A DNA stretch of 64,000 bases. It comes from Botrytis cinerea B05.10 (taxonomy: Eukaryota; Ascomycota; Leotiomycetes; Helotiales; Sclerotiniaceae). Shown piece by piece: positions 32,222-44,716 of this stretch (position 1 is its first letter; each line of letters starts with the position of its first letter). The notes below the pieces were generated by a model, which worked only from the letters and a program-made list of their open reading frames with translations, was not told the DNA's origin and searched no databases. The DNA lies in the NCBI RefSeq assembly GCF_000143535.2, contig NC_037314.1, positions 744,001-808,000 on the forward strand. Reading direction: 5' to 3'. The position numbers and the translations under genes were made by a program.

Positions 32222-34883
32222 ATGGAGAAGTTCAAACGGCATTCCACCTATGGCAAAGCTACTTGTGAACCCATCACCCTGTCCAAGAGTAAGAGAGATG
32301 GTAATTGGCAGTCGGCGGCTCTCAAAAATTGCTTGCTGGCCGATGGCTCTATCCTTCACGAAGAACACTCGAATATCTCAACGGGCAACAACATGGTGAC
32401 CTGGCCAAGTACGTATGCTACCCTCTACACCCTGCCATCCCATTAACGTTATCGCAGGTATCGCTAACCACGTCACACCACGATCTGCGAAACCGATAAC
32501 AATCCCATATCTCCCCACGGAAATTATCAACCACATTATATCTCGGACTGACGACTTAGAATCGTTGAAGAACTGGGCGCTAGTTAGCTGGGTATACAAT
32601 GACATTGCCGAACGAATCCTATGGTCAAATGTCACCATCAATACCGCCCAATTTTACGATCCATCCTACCCCTCAGATGGACAGGATCCTCTTCGAATCC
32701 TACGCCATGAAAGTCACGAGAGACGAAATGACACACATTTACGACCTTCATGGATGAGAATGGGACGGGGAGAGCATCGAGTGCCTTCAATCGTCTCGAG
32801 GCTATCGAAGGTCAAGAACTTTGCTCTCAGAACTGTTTGGGATGTCGACTCGAGAGATTTGCCCCAAGGGGGTTCGAGAGAAGATTGGACGATTCGGGAG
32901 GTTTACGGGGACTTGTTTCCTATGATGCACAACCTTTATACCCTTCGAATCGATGGTGAAGTTAATAGAAAAACCTGGGACTTGCTACTCGCATTACCAT
33001 CGCTTCGAGAGTTAAGGATATGGCGAACAACGACAGTTGACTCCCAAGCTCTTCTAGACAGGAATCATTCAGCAGAAGCGATTAGTCAACTTTCCCATAA
33101 CGAGAAACAAGACTTGGTTGATAACATGGTATTGAATTTCCGAGGTTTATCAAGACTAACAACATTCGAGATTGGGTTGCTATCACCCTTGGAGTCAGCA
33201 GCTTTAGGTGCTGAGGTCCGGGAAAGCAACCTTGAAGTCCTTCACATTGCTGTGACTCGTGATAATAGATCCTTTCACAACCAAGGACAATATACCTTGG
33301 CGAGATTTTGGGCGAACCTTGTACCCAATGAGATTGATGAAAGTTCACCATTGATTCAAAATTACAACGTTGGCTTCCCCGCCTCCATGCGTGAGCTGGT
33401 TCTCGAAGATGACGCACACCTGTCAGTCTAATGTCCATTTCAGTTTTCTTCTATACTAATTTTATGTTATAGTGTTGTTGCTCCTCCAAAGATAGTCCTA
33501 CAATCATTCCACAGATGTAGACACAATTTGACGAGATTCTACTTCGACTTTTTAGATGAGACACTACTTTCCTTCGTTCTCAAAAGTTCTTCCGAGAGAG
33601 CCCCCCTCTTTCCTCGCCTGACTCATCTTCATCTACAATGGCCCGAGTCTGAGAAACACTCATTCGAACACCCTCGCACCATGACCAAAGTTATGCTCGC
33701 CTTTATCGAATCACACAAACCCACTCTTCAAAGTTTTCAACTCCTGAATGCAGCTGAAGATAACCGACTACTAAAATATGAAAATCCATTGAATAAAGCA
33801 CTTAAAGGATGGATGACAATCAAAGAGGTTCGACTGGACTCAGAACATACTCCTGATCACTATGCAAATGTGCCCAGAGGACAAGAGTGGACTCGACCTG
33901 CAGATTTTCTGTCCGTTGACGGTGGAGGGTATTGGGGCGAAGATCTTCGCCGTGCTAGACTTGATCGATTTAACATCACCAACATAGATGTTGGTTTCAA
34001 ATCATACCGCGCATGGCATAATATCAAAGTGCTGGTACTAAATCCTAAATTATTGTGGAATTATGGCCTTCTTCCCGATCCACACGATCAATCTAGTCCT
34101 CGACTTAATTCATTGGTCCATGATCACCTTTTGGGTATGAAGCATTTTGCAGAATCCGAATGTGAAAACAAAGAAATTGCAGAGAAAATTTCTCGAAAGA
34201 TGGGACCAAATCTCCGTGTACTTTCGATTCGCGACTGCAGATTTTGGATTCCAAGTTACGGCAAACCAATCTGGCATCTCAGAGATGCTCTTGCAGATCC
34301 TGAACAAAGTCGACTAATCAAACATGTTTTGGATCAAAGAGACTGGGACTTTTTATCGGAAAGAGCTACTACTGATACCCAGGAAGCAGCTAATACTGCT
34401 ACATTCCTTAGAAACGACATATATTCTCCAAGTCAACCAACAGCAGGATCAATCCCACGTCCAGTATCCCGTGCCTCCATCATTAGTGACGCTATCACCG
34501 AGCCAGATCTAGAACACAGTTCAGAAGACGAAGATGATGTGATGAACTCTGAGAGTGAGGACGAAGACGAAGTGATGAATTCTGGAAGTGAGGATGAAGA
34601 TGAGGATGAAGACTATAGGTCCGTAGTATCGGAATTGGACGATGAGGCAGAGAGCGTACAACCCGAGGCACAACTTGAGGCAAGCCAACTTACACATCCT
34701 CCTGTAGGGTTTACAATTGAGGATGCCGCACACATAGCACAACTTCATGCGGTATATGCGGCACAACCTGATACAGAGATGCCTTTATACACGCACACAG
34801 AGGCGCCAAATCTTGATGCAGATATGGACTTGTTCACTCATACAGAGATGCCTTATTATATTCATTCTCATCCCGAGTTATGA
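32222..34883 (+). CDS. F-box protein with LRR-like body and acidic tail
   Basis: Three exons: 32222-32408, 32458-33421 and 33473-34883, 853 residues. Introns are 49 and 51 nt (donors GTACGT, GTCAGT). After about 75 residues comes an F-box-like helix set, PYLPTEIINHIISRTDDLESL followed by KNWALVS and ILW. The long remainder has irregular leucine-rich segments (LYTLRIDGEV, LRELRIW, LEVLHIAVTR, LRVLSIRDCRFW) typical of fungal F-box proteins that use LRR-like repeats to hold substrates for SCF ubiquitin ligases. The last 130 residues are acidic, with a repeated module around DDVMNSESEDEDEVMNSGSE and a second pair of THTEMP-like repeats. The partner is unknown. Confidence 0.85.
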
Positions 34884-35656
34884 TAGGTCGTGCATTGCTG
34901 TTTGGCCGAACAATTTACATAAAAATGAACGACCACGAGGACATGAATATTGGGTGGTAAATATCAGCATTTATTTGCATGGGAATGGGATTGGGATTGG
35001 GCGCATTGATACTCTTTACACATGGCTGGCTAGGGGGAGGGGGCGCTCGAGATAATCAGTAAGGCTTGGGAGTTTCGGTATACTATTGGAGTCTTTTTCA
35101 GATTCATCAGATACCCAATCATTTTCACATATTACACGACGGGACTCTGACTTGCTGTCCCTGTCTACAGCGTCATTTGTAGCTTTGAGCTAACCAGCGG
35201 ATACATTCGCTTCTTGTATATAGCTTTTATTTGCATCTCCTGGTGTAGATTTTACAGTTTAGCAGCATTAATTTGCATATCTAAAAGTTAATTACTTGTT
35301 ACAATATTTATTTTGGCTGATCAATGACGTGAGAGAAATCGAAGATGGAATTTACTCGTAAGAACAGAAGCATCTTTCAAATTGTTCATCAAATTCCGTT
35401 TGCTTCACAGCACCGCCTTTACCCCCTACGGAGCCGTGGATGAATAAAGGAGACGAGGTTTTTCGTACATACATATGAGAGTGTTCTCTAAGAAAACATT
35501 GCTCACTGTACTCTCTCTCTGGTTCCTTTGCATTTTGAGTCATAGATTTATTACGATAGGTAGTACATCCATCCTAGATTTACAACAATAGCGATATCTC
35601 ATAATCATTAATATGTCTCTAATCATGATTCGTAATCCTCTCATCCGCTTATTTAT
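34884..35656. other. Convergent spacer
   Basis: About 770 nt between two 3' ends; no gene is supported. Confidence 0.6.
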
Positions 35657-37508
35657 CTACGACCCCCACAATCCCAAGGTCCAGCTGCCCTTTTCCCCAA
35701 CACCACCCTTGAAAGCTCCGGGACCCATACTACCTCTGTTTCCTGCACCCGCAGCTACGCTCACCTCCGCATTGCGATTTGCACCGGAAAGACCATGCTG
35801 CATCCATGCTTCTCTATCGATGGAACTTACGGCGGGGATTTTGAGTTGCGATAGTAAAGATGCGCCGGACCAGGCGCCGAGACTCTCGATGGCTCGTATG
35901 AAGCCTTTTTCTTCGGGGATGGTGAATTTGTCGGATTTTGCATGGATGGTTGCGGCGATGGAGTCGGGTTCGGGGGATTGATGGGCGGCGGGGATGAGGG
36001 TTGGAGGTCGGGGTGTGGTTGGGGAGATGGAAGAGGAGGGGGAGGAGGGGGAGGAGAGAGGCGGGGAAGAGGGGGTTTCGATGGGGGAAGTGGGGGAAGT
36101 AGGCGTTTGTGATTGACGGCGTCGGGTGAGTTTAGGATTGCTTCTGAATTGCGAAACTGCTTTTCCTTGGACGGGATCCCAACCTCGTTCTTCGACAAGC
36201 GTGTTGAGTTCTTCTAAAATGCGAGCTTTTAACCCAATGATACTAGCGCCGCCTCCTACAAATACGATTCGGGACATGCAAACGGAGCGGAGGTCGACGG
36301 GAAGACGGAGGAGAGCTTGGTAAAGGAGAAGATGGATAGGGAGTTCTTCATCGTCGAGCTCGGGGGTGGGGACATGGGTTGCGAGGAGTGCTTCTTCGCA
36401 GGGTTGCGCGAGTTGGGAAAAGGGAATGCGGAGTTTGCGTGGTGGGAGGGTGGATTTTAGTGGGATTGTGGCTATATCGTTGGAGTCTGGGACTTCGGTG
36501 ATGTTTAGAGATCGCATACCGGTTTGTAATTCGGCTTCTTCTTCCAGTGGCGCAAGACTCCTTTCGGGTGCGGGTTTGGGGACGAAATTTCGAGTTGGTT
36601 TGCACCATGCCATTCGATTGACTATTTCTTCGCACTCTTCGAAACTTATGAATTCTTCCAATGCCACGTTTTCTTGGTCGTCGGATGACTCCTGCATCAA
36701 TATTTTTGGGTCGAAAGATTCGGCCAACAGTCTGCGCATCGCTTGTCCTAATAACTTCGTTGCCCTTATAGATCTGTGGCTCGATACTTCTCGGAACTCG
36801 TATGTTCCAGTTACTATGGTTTCTGACCAACCAATATCTACAATCATAGCGGCTCGTAGACCTGCAGCTACCGTCGTGAGTGCTGGTGTAGCATGCAAAG
36901 AGATATTCGGAGATTGAAAATTTGTAAACATCGTATCTAAAATTGTAGAGAGAAGAGGCGATGGTAAAATAGACGGGAGTGCCAAAGTCACTTTTCTCGG
37001 CCTGGAATCGATCAGTAGAAATCTGCGAAGCCATAATCAGCAACATTCCTCTCCCGACTTGAAGAGCCTCTACAAACTTTGTATAGGCATCCCTCACAGC
37101 CCTCTCAATCTTATCGCCCACCAGCCCCAAATCCACGTCCCTCAGATCCAACTTCCATAGCTCATGTGCCTCTCCCCATTTCTTCCCATGTATCCTCTCT
37201 CTCCAAGCTTTATCATATCCCGGCTGCCATCTCCTAAAATCCCCCGCTCTTCTCTGTTCTTCTGGTCCAAAATTTACAACTGCTTTGGGTCCTGCATCGC
37301 CTGCGAAACCAACCTTTACATATCGACACCCGATTTCAATAACTATGCATTCTTCTTCTGCACGCAGAGTAGAGGGCGAACCAAATGAGTTTGAGAGTTG
37401 TCGAATAGGCGTATGCGGGGTTGAGGGCGCACCACTACCACTCTGTGGATTTATGGATGGACGAATACTCGATACGCTGCGATGAGCTGGTCCGGATGAG
37501 TGTGACAT
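35657..37508 (-). CDS. Actin-related protein, Arp10/Arp11-like (dynactin pointed end)
   Basis: Two exons, 37078-37508 and 35657-37022, 598 residues. The 55-nt intron uses GTTTGT and ends CGCAG; that choice rebuilds AYTKFLLIDSRPRK, whereas other donors break the frame. The N-terminus has a Ser/Pro leader then the actin phosphate-1 strand IVIEIGCRYVKVGFAGDA. The second phosphate loop is MIVDIGWSETIVTG, and VFVGGGASIIGLKARI is the actin-fold adenosine region. Insertions, including a Pro/Ser-rich stretch near residues 470-520, make it longer than actin. Fungal Arp10/Arp11 caps the Arp1 filament of dynactin and supports dynein function. The assignment to this subgroup is by resemblance and moderately firm. 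Confidence 0.85.
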
Positions 37509-37829
37509 TTTGCTATGATTTCATTTCCATAATGACTCGGCATGCAAGCTTGGGGACCGGGGTCGTATCAATTACCTATTGCCCGTATCCATAGTTCTTT
37601 TTAGTCGGCTTTTGGAGGTTTGACCTTTATTGCTGTGGCAACGAGAAACTGTCAACAAGGATATTGGTGAAACTATTCTTATCGATTTTCTTCAACTTCA
37701 TTCACTACTAGCATTATCGTTCAAACCAAGCCCTTTTGCTTCTACCTTGTAAAGTTATTGTTTCTTAATAGCAGTGCTATTATTATGTATAGTTTTTGGT
37801 GCTAGAATTGAAGAATTGCGTTTGCCATC
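37509..37829. promoter_or_regulatory. Divergent promoter, Arp10-like / Gen1-like
   Basis: A 321-nt head-to-head gap between two conserved genes, probably a bidirectional promoter. Confidence 0.5.
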
Positions 37830-40757
37830 ATGGGGATCAAGGGGTGAGTGACGATATTTTTCCACAACACAGGAGCTCTCTATACTGACCAAAGTTTCAG
37901 AATTTACGGGGAAATTGGGCCCGGAGAAAGAGTAGCCCTTTCGAAAATCTCGATTGAGAAATACGAGAGAACTGGGATTCCTTTGCGGATAGCAATCGAT
38001 ATCTCGATTTGGAACTTCCAAATCCAGTCTGGCCAAGGTAAGCTGATCAGCACATGATCGTGGGGATATTCGGTCTCATTTATCATAGGTGGTACGAATC
38101 CGGCGCTGAGAACACTGTACTATCGACTTCTCAGGCTTCTTTCTATTTCCGTGCAACCGTTGTTTGTTTTTGATGGGCCTCACAAACCACCCGTCAAACG
38201 TAACAAGCAAACGGGGCGAGGTAGTGCTTCGATTCCGGATTTGATGACTAAAGAACTGCTTAAGCTATTTGGCTTTGCGTATCATATTGCTCCTGGAGAA
38301 GCCGAAGCAGAGTGTGCTCTTCTACAGCGTGAAGGGGTTGTAGATGCTGTTCTGAGTGAAGATGTCGATACGCTTATGTTTGGGAGTGGGTTAACATTCC
38401 GAAGCTGGTCTGCTGGGGCAACAGAAAAGAAGAGTGGTGCTGGTTCACCAACACATGTTAATGTTTATGATGCTAAAGCTACCAAAGCCGGTAAATCAGG
38501 ATTGGATCGTGAAGGTATGATTTTGGTAGCCTTGATGAGTGGTGGCGATTATAAAACCGAAGGGATTCCTGGATGTGGTGTGAAGGTTGCCTGTGAAGCT
38601 GCTAGAGCAGGTTTTGGGAAGAGATTGTGTCAGATTCGAAGAGAGGATGTTGCAGCGTATGATAAATGGAGAGCAGATTTGGCTCACGAATTATTCACAA
38701 ACGAAAGCAAGTTCTTTAGAACCAAACGAAAGGCCCTACAAATCCCTGAAGATTTCCCGGATCGTAAAGTTTTGGGTTACTATACGCATCCTGTTGTTTC
38801 GTCGTTAGCGAAGGTTGAAAGGCTTCGGGATCAGATTGTATGGGAAGGAGAGATCAATATTCCGAAACTTCGAAATTTCGTGGGCGATGCATTTGAATGG
38901 AAAGGGAAAGAGGGGGCAAAAAAGTTTGTACGAGGTTTAGCACCAGTGTTGTTGCTAACAAAACTTCGTCAGCGTGGAGATCGTCAAGATTCCGGATACG
39001 ATGACCCTATGCTCACAAAATTTAATGAGATGGAATTGGTAAAGTCTATCTGCGGTCAGAGAAGACATGTTACTACAGATGAAGTTCCAGAATTGAGGGT
39101 CATCTACCAGCCTCTCGAAATAGTCGACATTGATCTAGATGAAGAAGACGATGAGGTTGAAGATTATGGAAGAGATGGCTTGGCCCCTCTTCTTGAGGAC
39201 GATCAGATACAGGCGTACGCATCGGATGATGCGGCACCAACTGATACTCCACGAAAACGTGGACCTTCTCCATATGATCCCACAAAAGCAGATAAACTAT
39301 GGGTATTCGAGTCTATTGTTAAGGTTGGTGTACCACTTACTGTAGAGGACTATGAAGAAGCTCTCCGAGATCCTAAAAAGGCCTCGAAACAAAAGGCTGC
39401 TGCAAAAAGAGCAGAAGCTAAAACCAGCAAGTCTCAAGCAACAACTAAAAGTAGTGGTGGGATGTCTAAGGGTGCAATGGATCGTTTTGTCGAGAGATCA
39501 GAAAGAAGCACCAAGCCCACAGCCAAAGCATCGAGTCAGCCTACCCGAAATGTCGAAATATCGGAAGACGATCTACCACCTCAATTCTTGGCTCCAGGTA
39601 TTAGAAGTCCTAAATCACCAGTACCGGTAGTGACAAAGAAACGACTCACACGCGGTCGCAAACCGGCTGCTATCAAAGAGAAGGAAAACCCAAGGTTGAA
39701 TCCATGGGCTACATCTCAATCATCCTCTTCTCAACCTTTACCTCAAATTGCGAAGGCCTCACGTCTTCGAAACCCTTCAACTCCAAGTAAAACATTTCAA
39801 ACCTACGGCTCAATGAGTCCAAGTCCCAAACCTCAATACATCCCCTCGCCACTCTCCAGACAAAAGCATCGACAACTACCCCTTCCCTTAAGTGATGACG
39901 AAATGGATGAACTATCTCTTCCACCTACCAAAACTAATCATTCCTCTCTACGGAAAAAGCGTTCTTCACCACCAACAAACTCAAAATCGGGCCTCTCATC
40001 ACCCCTAGCAACTCTCAACACAAATTCAAATACCCGCCCACCACTGACTCCCCAACCCACAAACCGCAAAGTCGATTTCTCACTCCATTCCTCAAGCAAC
40101 AAATCTTCTTCCTCGGGCTGCTCCTCCATCTCCAAATCCTCCTACAAAACCGCGCCTTCGCAAAATTACTCACCGGGAGGAATCATCGATCTCACGTCTT
40201 CCCCTCCCGGAACCCCATCTAATTTCCCCGAACCATTGATCAGAGATTTCGACGACTCTCCCGGATATCCCAAGCTCATTATCCCGTCTAGTTCTCCCAT
40301 CCCGATGAAAATGAGTCCGCAATATAATAACCACAATTACAATTACGATTACGAACAGATTCACGATCATAATAATACTTACACACCCACATACCACACT
40401 ACCATCAACATCAACACCACAATCTACAACATCACCAATTCCCCCTCGCATTCACCCCTCAAACCCAAATCTCTCAAATCCCTCTCTCGACGAAATGCGC
40501 AAGGAGAAAAGGAAAAGAAAGGAGAGGGGGAAAGTGAAATCGAAACGATAAGAGAACAAACAATCGAAACGGAAATCGTCGAGGAAAATGTATCGTTTGA
40601 TAAAGGACGAAAGGAGAAAAGTTCGAGGAGATACATCATGCTGCGCGAATCATTACCTGGGTCGTGGAGGGAAGTGGGTAGGGAGGAGTTGGTGGAGGGG
40701 AGGAGCCGAGCGTGGAGAGCGGAGGAGGTGGAAGTTTTGGATTTGACGGGGGAGTGA
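37830..40757 (+). CDS. Holliday-junction resolvase, Gen1/Yen1 type (XPG/Rad2 family)
   Basis: Three exons: 37830-37843 (only 14 nt, encoding MGIKG with the next base), 37901-38037 and 38089-40757, 939 residues. Introns are 57 and 51 nt with GTGAGT and GTAAGC donors. XPG N-domain: RIAIDISIW, then FVFDGP near residue 79. XPG I-domain: GEAEAECALL at about 120-129 and SEDVDTLMFGS near 140-150; these acidic residues bind the catalytic metals. The helix-hairpin region carries GGDYKTEGIPGCG near 202-214. A chromodomain-like segment and a long Ser/Pro/Lys-rich disordered tail follow, as in Gen1/Yen1. It cleaves four-way DNA junctions in the nucleus. The tail may carry phosphorylation and nuclear-localisation signals. 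Confidence 0.92.
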
Positions 40758-41849
40758 GTGGGTGGTTTTTGGGCGGAGTTGAGGTTTGCATTTTGGGTTT
40801 TGTTTATTTATTTATTTGGATGTTGGATATGGGATGCGGGAATGGGTTTGGGATTCGGGGTTTGGGGTTTGGGGTTTGGAGACTTGGAATAAATTGGAGT
40901 GATCACGGGCTGAGAGGAATCTCTGATTAAAATCAATCACGTATACGCTGTCTATTTCAATCTTGATCCAGGATTCTTTCGACCCGACTGACTTAGTTCT
41001 AGATATCTAGAAATTAAAGTATATGAGAGAATATTCCATAATGAATTATTTTTATATATAATACCTATTCCTTAACATATCCCACACAGCTTCATTCGCC
41101 CATTACCTTCACCGCTTGTCGTATCGTCATCCCCTCTTTACAATTTGAAGTCTGCTTCACTATTGCTATTTATTCATTCATTCATTCATTCATTCATTCA
41201 TTCATTCATTCCTCCTCTTCTCATTCATTTCAACAGCACAACTCAGAATTCATAAGTACACAACTCAAGTCCACCACCTCCTTTATCTCCATCATTTCAA
41301 TCCCCTGCCCCATCTCAACCTTTGTGTTCCAACCCAAACCAACCCGCCCCATCACCTTCCACATCCTCACTCGCCATACGATTTTTCTTTTTACAAATAT
41401 AGCAAATATACACTATAAATCCAAAATCATAAAACCGTACATTTTCTCCTGCTCGAATACATACATACAACATATACATACATATATATACATACACGAC
41501 CACTAGTCTAGCTATCCCATCCCATCCCATGCCAGTCCCCCATAAACGCCATCAAAACACGCACTTCATGTGATATAAATATACAAATCTCCCATGTTCC
41601 ATTCGCCGAATATTCACATCGTGAGGGATTAGTATTCCGCAGACACGCAATCCATATGTGAATCCTTTGGTGTGTGCCGATCGAGGGATTTCGGATGGGT
41701 TTTTTCCTGTTCGTTTTCCTATTCCTATTATCTTCCCCGTTCGTCTCTTTCGGTTTACTCAGCGACTTCGCTATTCGTCATTACAATCCTCCCAGATTCC
41801 TATAAACCCATTCGCAAGAGTCAAGCACGCCTCACCCGCCCTTAACAAC
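40758..41849. other. Convergent spacer with microsatellites
   Basis: About 1.1 kb between two 3' ends. The first 100 nt are G-rich with GGTTTGG words; an ATTC repeat lies at 41172-41212 and CATA-type repeats at 41460-41500. No gene is seen. Confidence 0.6.
41172..41212 (+). repeat. ATTC tetranucleotide repeat
   Basis: About ten uninterrupted copies of ATTC. Confidence 0.93.
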
Positions 41850-43271
41850 CTACCAATCCCGCTCCACCCTCCAAGCATCATTAGCCACCAACCCCTGCGC
41901 CCTCAAATCACAATCCCTGTGCCCCCATTTCTCCGCAAACACTCTCCTCCCATGTTCAATCGACATCTGAATGCCTATTTCAAAGCCCTCAGAATCCCGG
42001 TAATAGGGATCATTTTGTCCTCCTACCTGTCTTCCCTGCCACGTATTCCGTCCGTTTTTATTCGCGGTCTTGGAGTTTCCCATATGATCCAATACGTTTA
42101 GTAGTGTACACCATGATTCCTGGGCTACGGGTTCGTCGATCCATTCTCTGTGATTTTTATCCGAGAACAGATTTCCCAGGCCTAGATCGCGAGGTTGTTT
42201 TTTGGAGGGAAGAGAAGCATCGGATGATGCGTTCGAATCTGCTTTAGCGAGTTCTTCTTCGACGGCATTCGGATCAATGAAAGAAGGATCCGGGCCCCCT
42301 TTCTTCCTATACAAAACTTCGAGATCGTCCAAACTACTCGCTACATCCCAGATAGCACCCGCAGGCCAGTCTCTCATTTCGAATCCTTCCATGGCGAGTC
42401 TCTCATGCATGTCGCAATCGGTGCCGTAGAAAGGGATCAAGGTATCCCAACCTCCGACTTTCTGATATGATTCCGTGTTGACGAGAGCGAGACGATCGTA
42501 GGAGAAGAATTCGAGGGCCCATGGTTTTACGACTCCTGTTTCGGGGTTTGGAGCTGTTACATTGCGGAGAGCGGAGACGCAGTGATCGTAGAGGGATTGA
42601 AATTCTTTGGGTGACGGATTGAGATTATCTGGATGAGCATCTATCCATCGATCTTCAAATGACAGAATGGCGAGATCCATATGACTCCAGAAATAAGTTG
42701 GCCATTTGTTTTCAATAGCTGTCCATAAGAAATAATTTTGTACCTGGGAGAAGGTGAATAGAGTAGGTGTTATGAGGACATTCACACCAAGCATATTTAA
42801 TCGGGTGTAGTTCAGAAAGAAAGGATTTTGAAGCGATAGTTGCCCATCTTTATTTGAATTCATAACACCTGTATTCTCGACAACGTATATATCCGAAGGA
42901 GGCCATCCTGCAGTAATATAAGAAACAACAACTTGCTGAAGAAGGCGCCAATTCCTTGTAAACCCAATAAGTAGAGGAGTTTTTTCGGGGACATGCGGAT
43001 AAGGAGGTTGATTCCATTTAGGAATTGGCGGAAGCTCTGAAGCTGAATGGGCATTCAAAGCAAGAGGGAAATTATCAACTATAGGATAACTTTTGGGAGT
43101 CTTGGAGGTTTTATATTTCGGACGCCTTGGTCCAGTCTCGATTGGTTCGGGTGGAGGAACAAAAGATGTGGGTGGTCTTATACTATTTTGTAGATAGAAA
43201 CCAGTAAGAAGTATAGTCGAGGCTACGAATACACCAAGTAGCACATAGCGCTGGCGTAAAGTGATTGCCAT
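41850..43271 (-). CDS. Type II membrane glycosyltransferase-like protein
   Basis: A single exon of 473 residues from the ATG at 43271; the frame is open further upstream but has no ATG. There is a short cytosolic N-terminus, one membrane anchor at about residues 9-28 and a Pro-rich stem. The lumenal domain has PLLIGFTRNWRLLQQVVVSYI, DIYVVENTG, SHMDLAILSFED (a candidate DxD-like acidic site) and GTDCDMHERLAMEGFEMRDW, a second acidic motif resembling the galactosyltransferase-type end. This layout is that of Golgi glycosyltransferases of fungi. Acceptor and sugar are not identifiable, and I cannot name the CAZy family with certainty. Confidence 0.75.
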   Translation of the reverse strand: MAITLRQRYVLLGVFVASTILLTGFYLQNSIRPPTSFVPPPEPIETGPRRPKYKTSKTPKSYPIVDNFPLALNAHSASELPPIPKWNQPPYPHVPEKTPLLIGFTRNWRLLQQVVVSYITAGWPPSDIYVVENTGVMNSNKDGQLSLQNPFFLNYTRLNMLGVNVLITPTLFTFSQVQNYFLWTAIENKWPTYFWSHMDLAILSFEDRWIDAHPDNLNPSPKEFQSLYDHCVSALRNVTAPNPETGVVKPWALEFFSYDRLALVNTESYQKVGGWDTLIPFYGTDCDMHERLAMEGFEMRDWPAGAIWDVASSLDDLEVLYRKKGGPDPSFIDPNAVEEELAKADSNASSDASLPSKKQPRDLGLGNLFSDKNHREWIDEPVAQESWCTLLNVLDHMGNSKTANKNGRNTWQGRQVGGQNDPYYRDSEGFEIGIQMSIEHGRRVFAEKWGHRDCDLRAQGLVANDAWRVERDW

Positions 43272-44716
43272 GATTATCTGCAATCTACTTGTGGAATGGA
43301 AGGAAGGGAAGTGATCGGAATGTGATGAAATAGAACCATGCCCACACAACGATTATGAACGATCAGGAAAAGACGCCATCAAAGAGGAAACAAATCTCAC
43401 TACTTAATTACGAGGGACATCCTACAAGATAAAGTAGGAACAAGAGAAAAAAACCCCATTCTACCATGGTTTGAAAGAACAAAGTCTTACGGGTCCATCC
43501 CACTAAGGACGCCCCCGAATGCAGATTTCCTGATACCACAGACTGTTTGAATGCATACTACATGCCAAGTCTAAACCCACCAAAGAGGAAAATGTCTCCA
43601 GACGGCAGTATTCGTTATGATTCCCCTTCCAACCCCCATCCAGATTGTGTGTTGGCGCTGAAATGCACGCCGACTGCCATATTGATGACTATGCCGCAGT
43701 ACGTGAAGAATGCTTCACGCCCCATAAATTATAGACGAGGAAGTGCTTCGCACTGAAGCACAACATAATAATTTCCCTGCACGTACCTTGTTTGTACTAT
43801 ATCTCCACTTTTTGCACCCTTCCTGGCGCTACGATCTGACTTCACTTATTTATTACACCCAATGATGTTTGATGATAGTAATTCTGATGCCTAGCCTTGC
43901 TGTCAATCTATTGTTTGCCCCTACCTCTACCTTGAAACAGGTCCTCTCGAGCTTCATTTGCGCTACATCGATATTGAGATTGATACAATCTCAATTCAAC
44001 ACAGAAAGCATACCACTCTCAAGATATTAGAGCCTGGAGGCGAACAGTACTCTCAAGCACCATGTTGACGGATTCACGGCTCAGCTCGCAGTGGAGTCCT
44101 GATTGAGGGTCGATTGTAAAGCGCCGGTTGGTAAGAACTTGTGAGAAGCAATTCAAGAAGTGTGGAGGCAATACGATGAAATCTAGGAAGAAGCAGCTTG
44201 CATCGAAACTGGAATAGAAGTTTGGATCACGGGAAGGGAGAGTGCTTCAAATTTACTGCCACAAAATTGACCATTCATGTCATGTCATGTCATGTCATGT
44301 GCTTACCTTGCATAATCATTTACCATCTGTGTATGATACACTACCCCCCTTCATGATTGTCATGTCTAGCTAGGTATTTGTTTACCTGTGAACTGTTACC
44401 CCAAGCTTAGGATTCTACTTCTTAATTTTGATCTCATAGTTTTGGAATACCATTGATTGTATTGAGAGTGTAGATTCTCTGTTCTGAAGTCGGTTATTCT
44501 TCATATTAAATTGAATTGTAATTGAGAGAAGCTAGTCAATGCGACTCCCCCTATACACATTCTAAGCATAAAGTTCGTGACATATTTCTCCAATAGCCAA
44601 GCCGGAGCAAGGAATTTATTCTTCTGGTATGAGCGAACTCCACGAACTCCTGTTGCTCTGATATCAAAGTTCTCTCTTGGTGATTTTCCTATTGATAGCA
44701 CATGCTTTACATGTGG
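43272..44716. other. 1.4-kb spacer
   Basis: Upstream of the glycosyltransferase-like gene and downstream of pac1. A CATGT repeat lies at 44276-44300. No supported gene is seen. Confidence 0.6.
44276..44300 (+). repeat. CATGT pentanucleotide repeat
   Basis: Five copies of CATGT. Confidence 0.9.
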
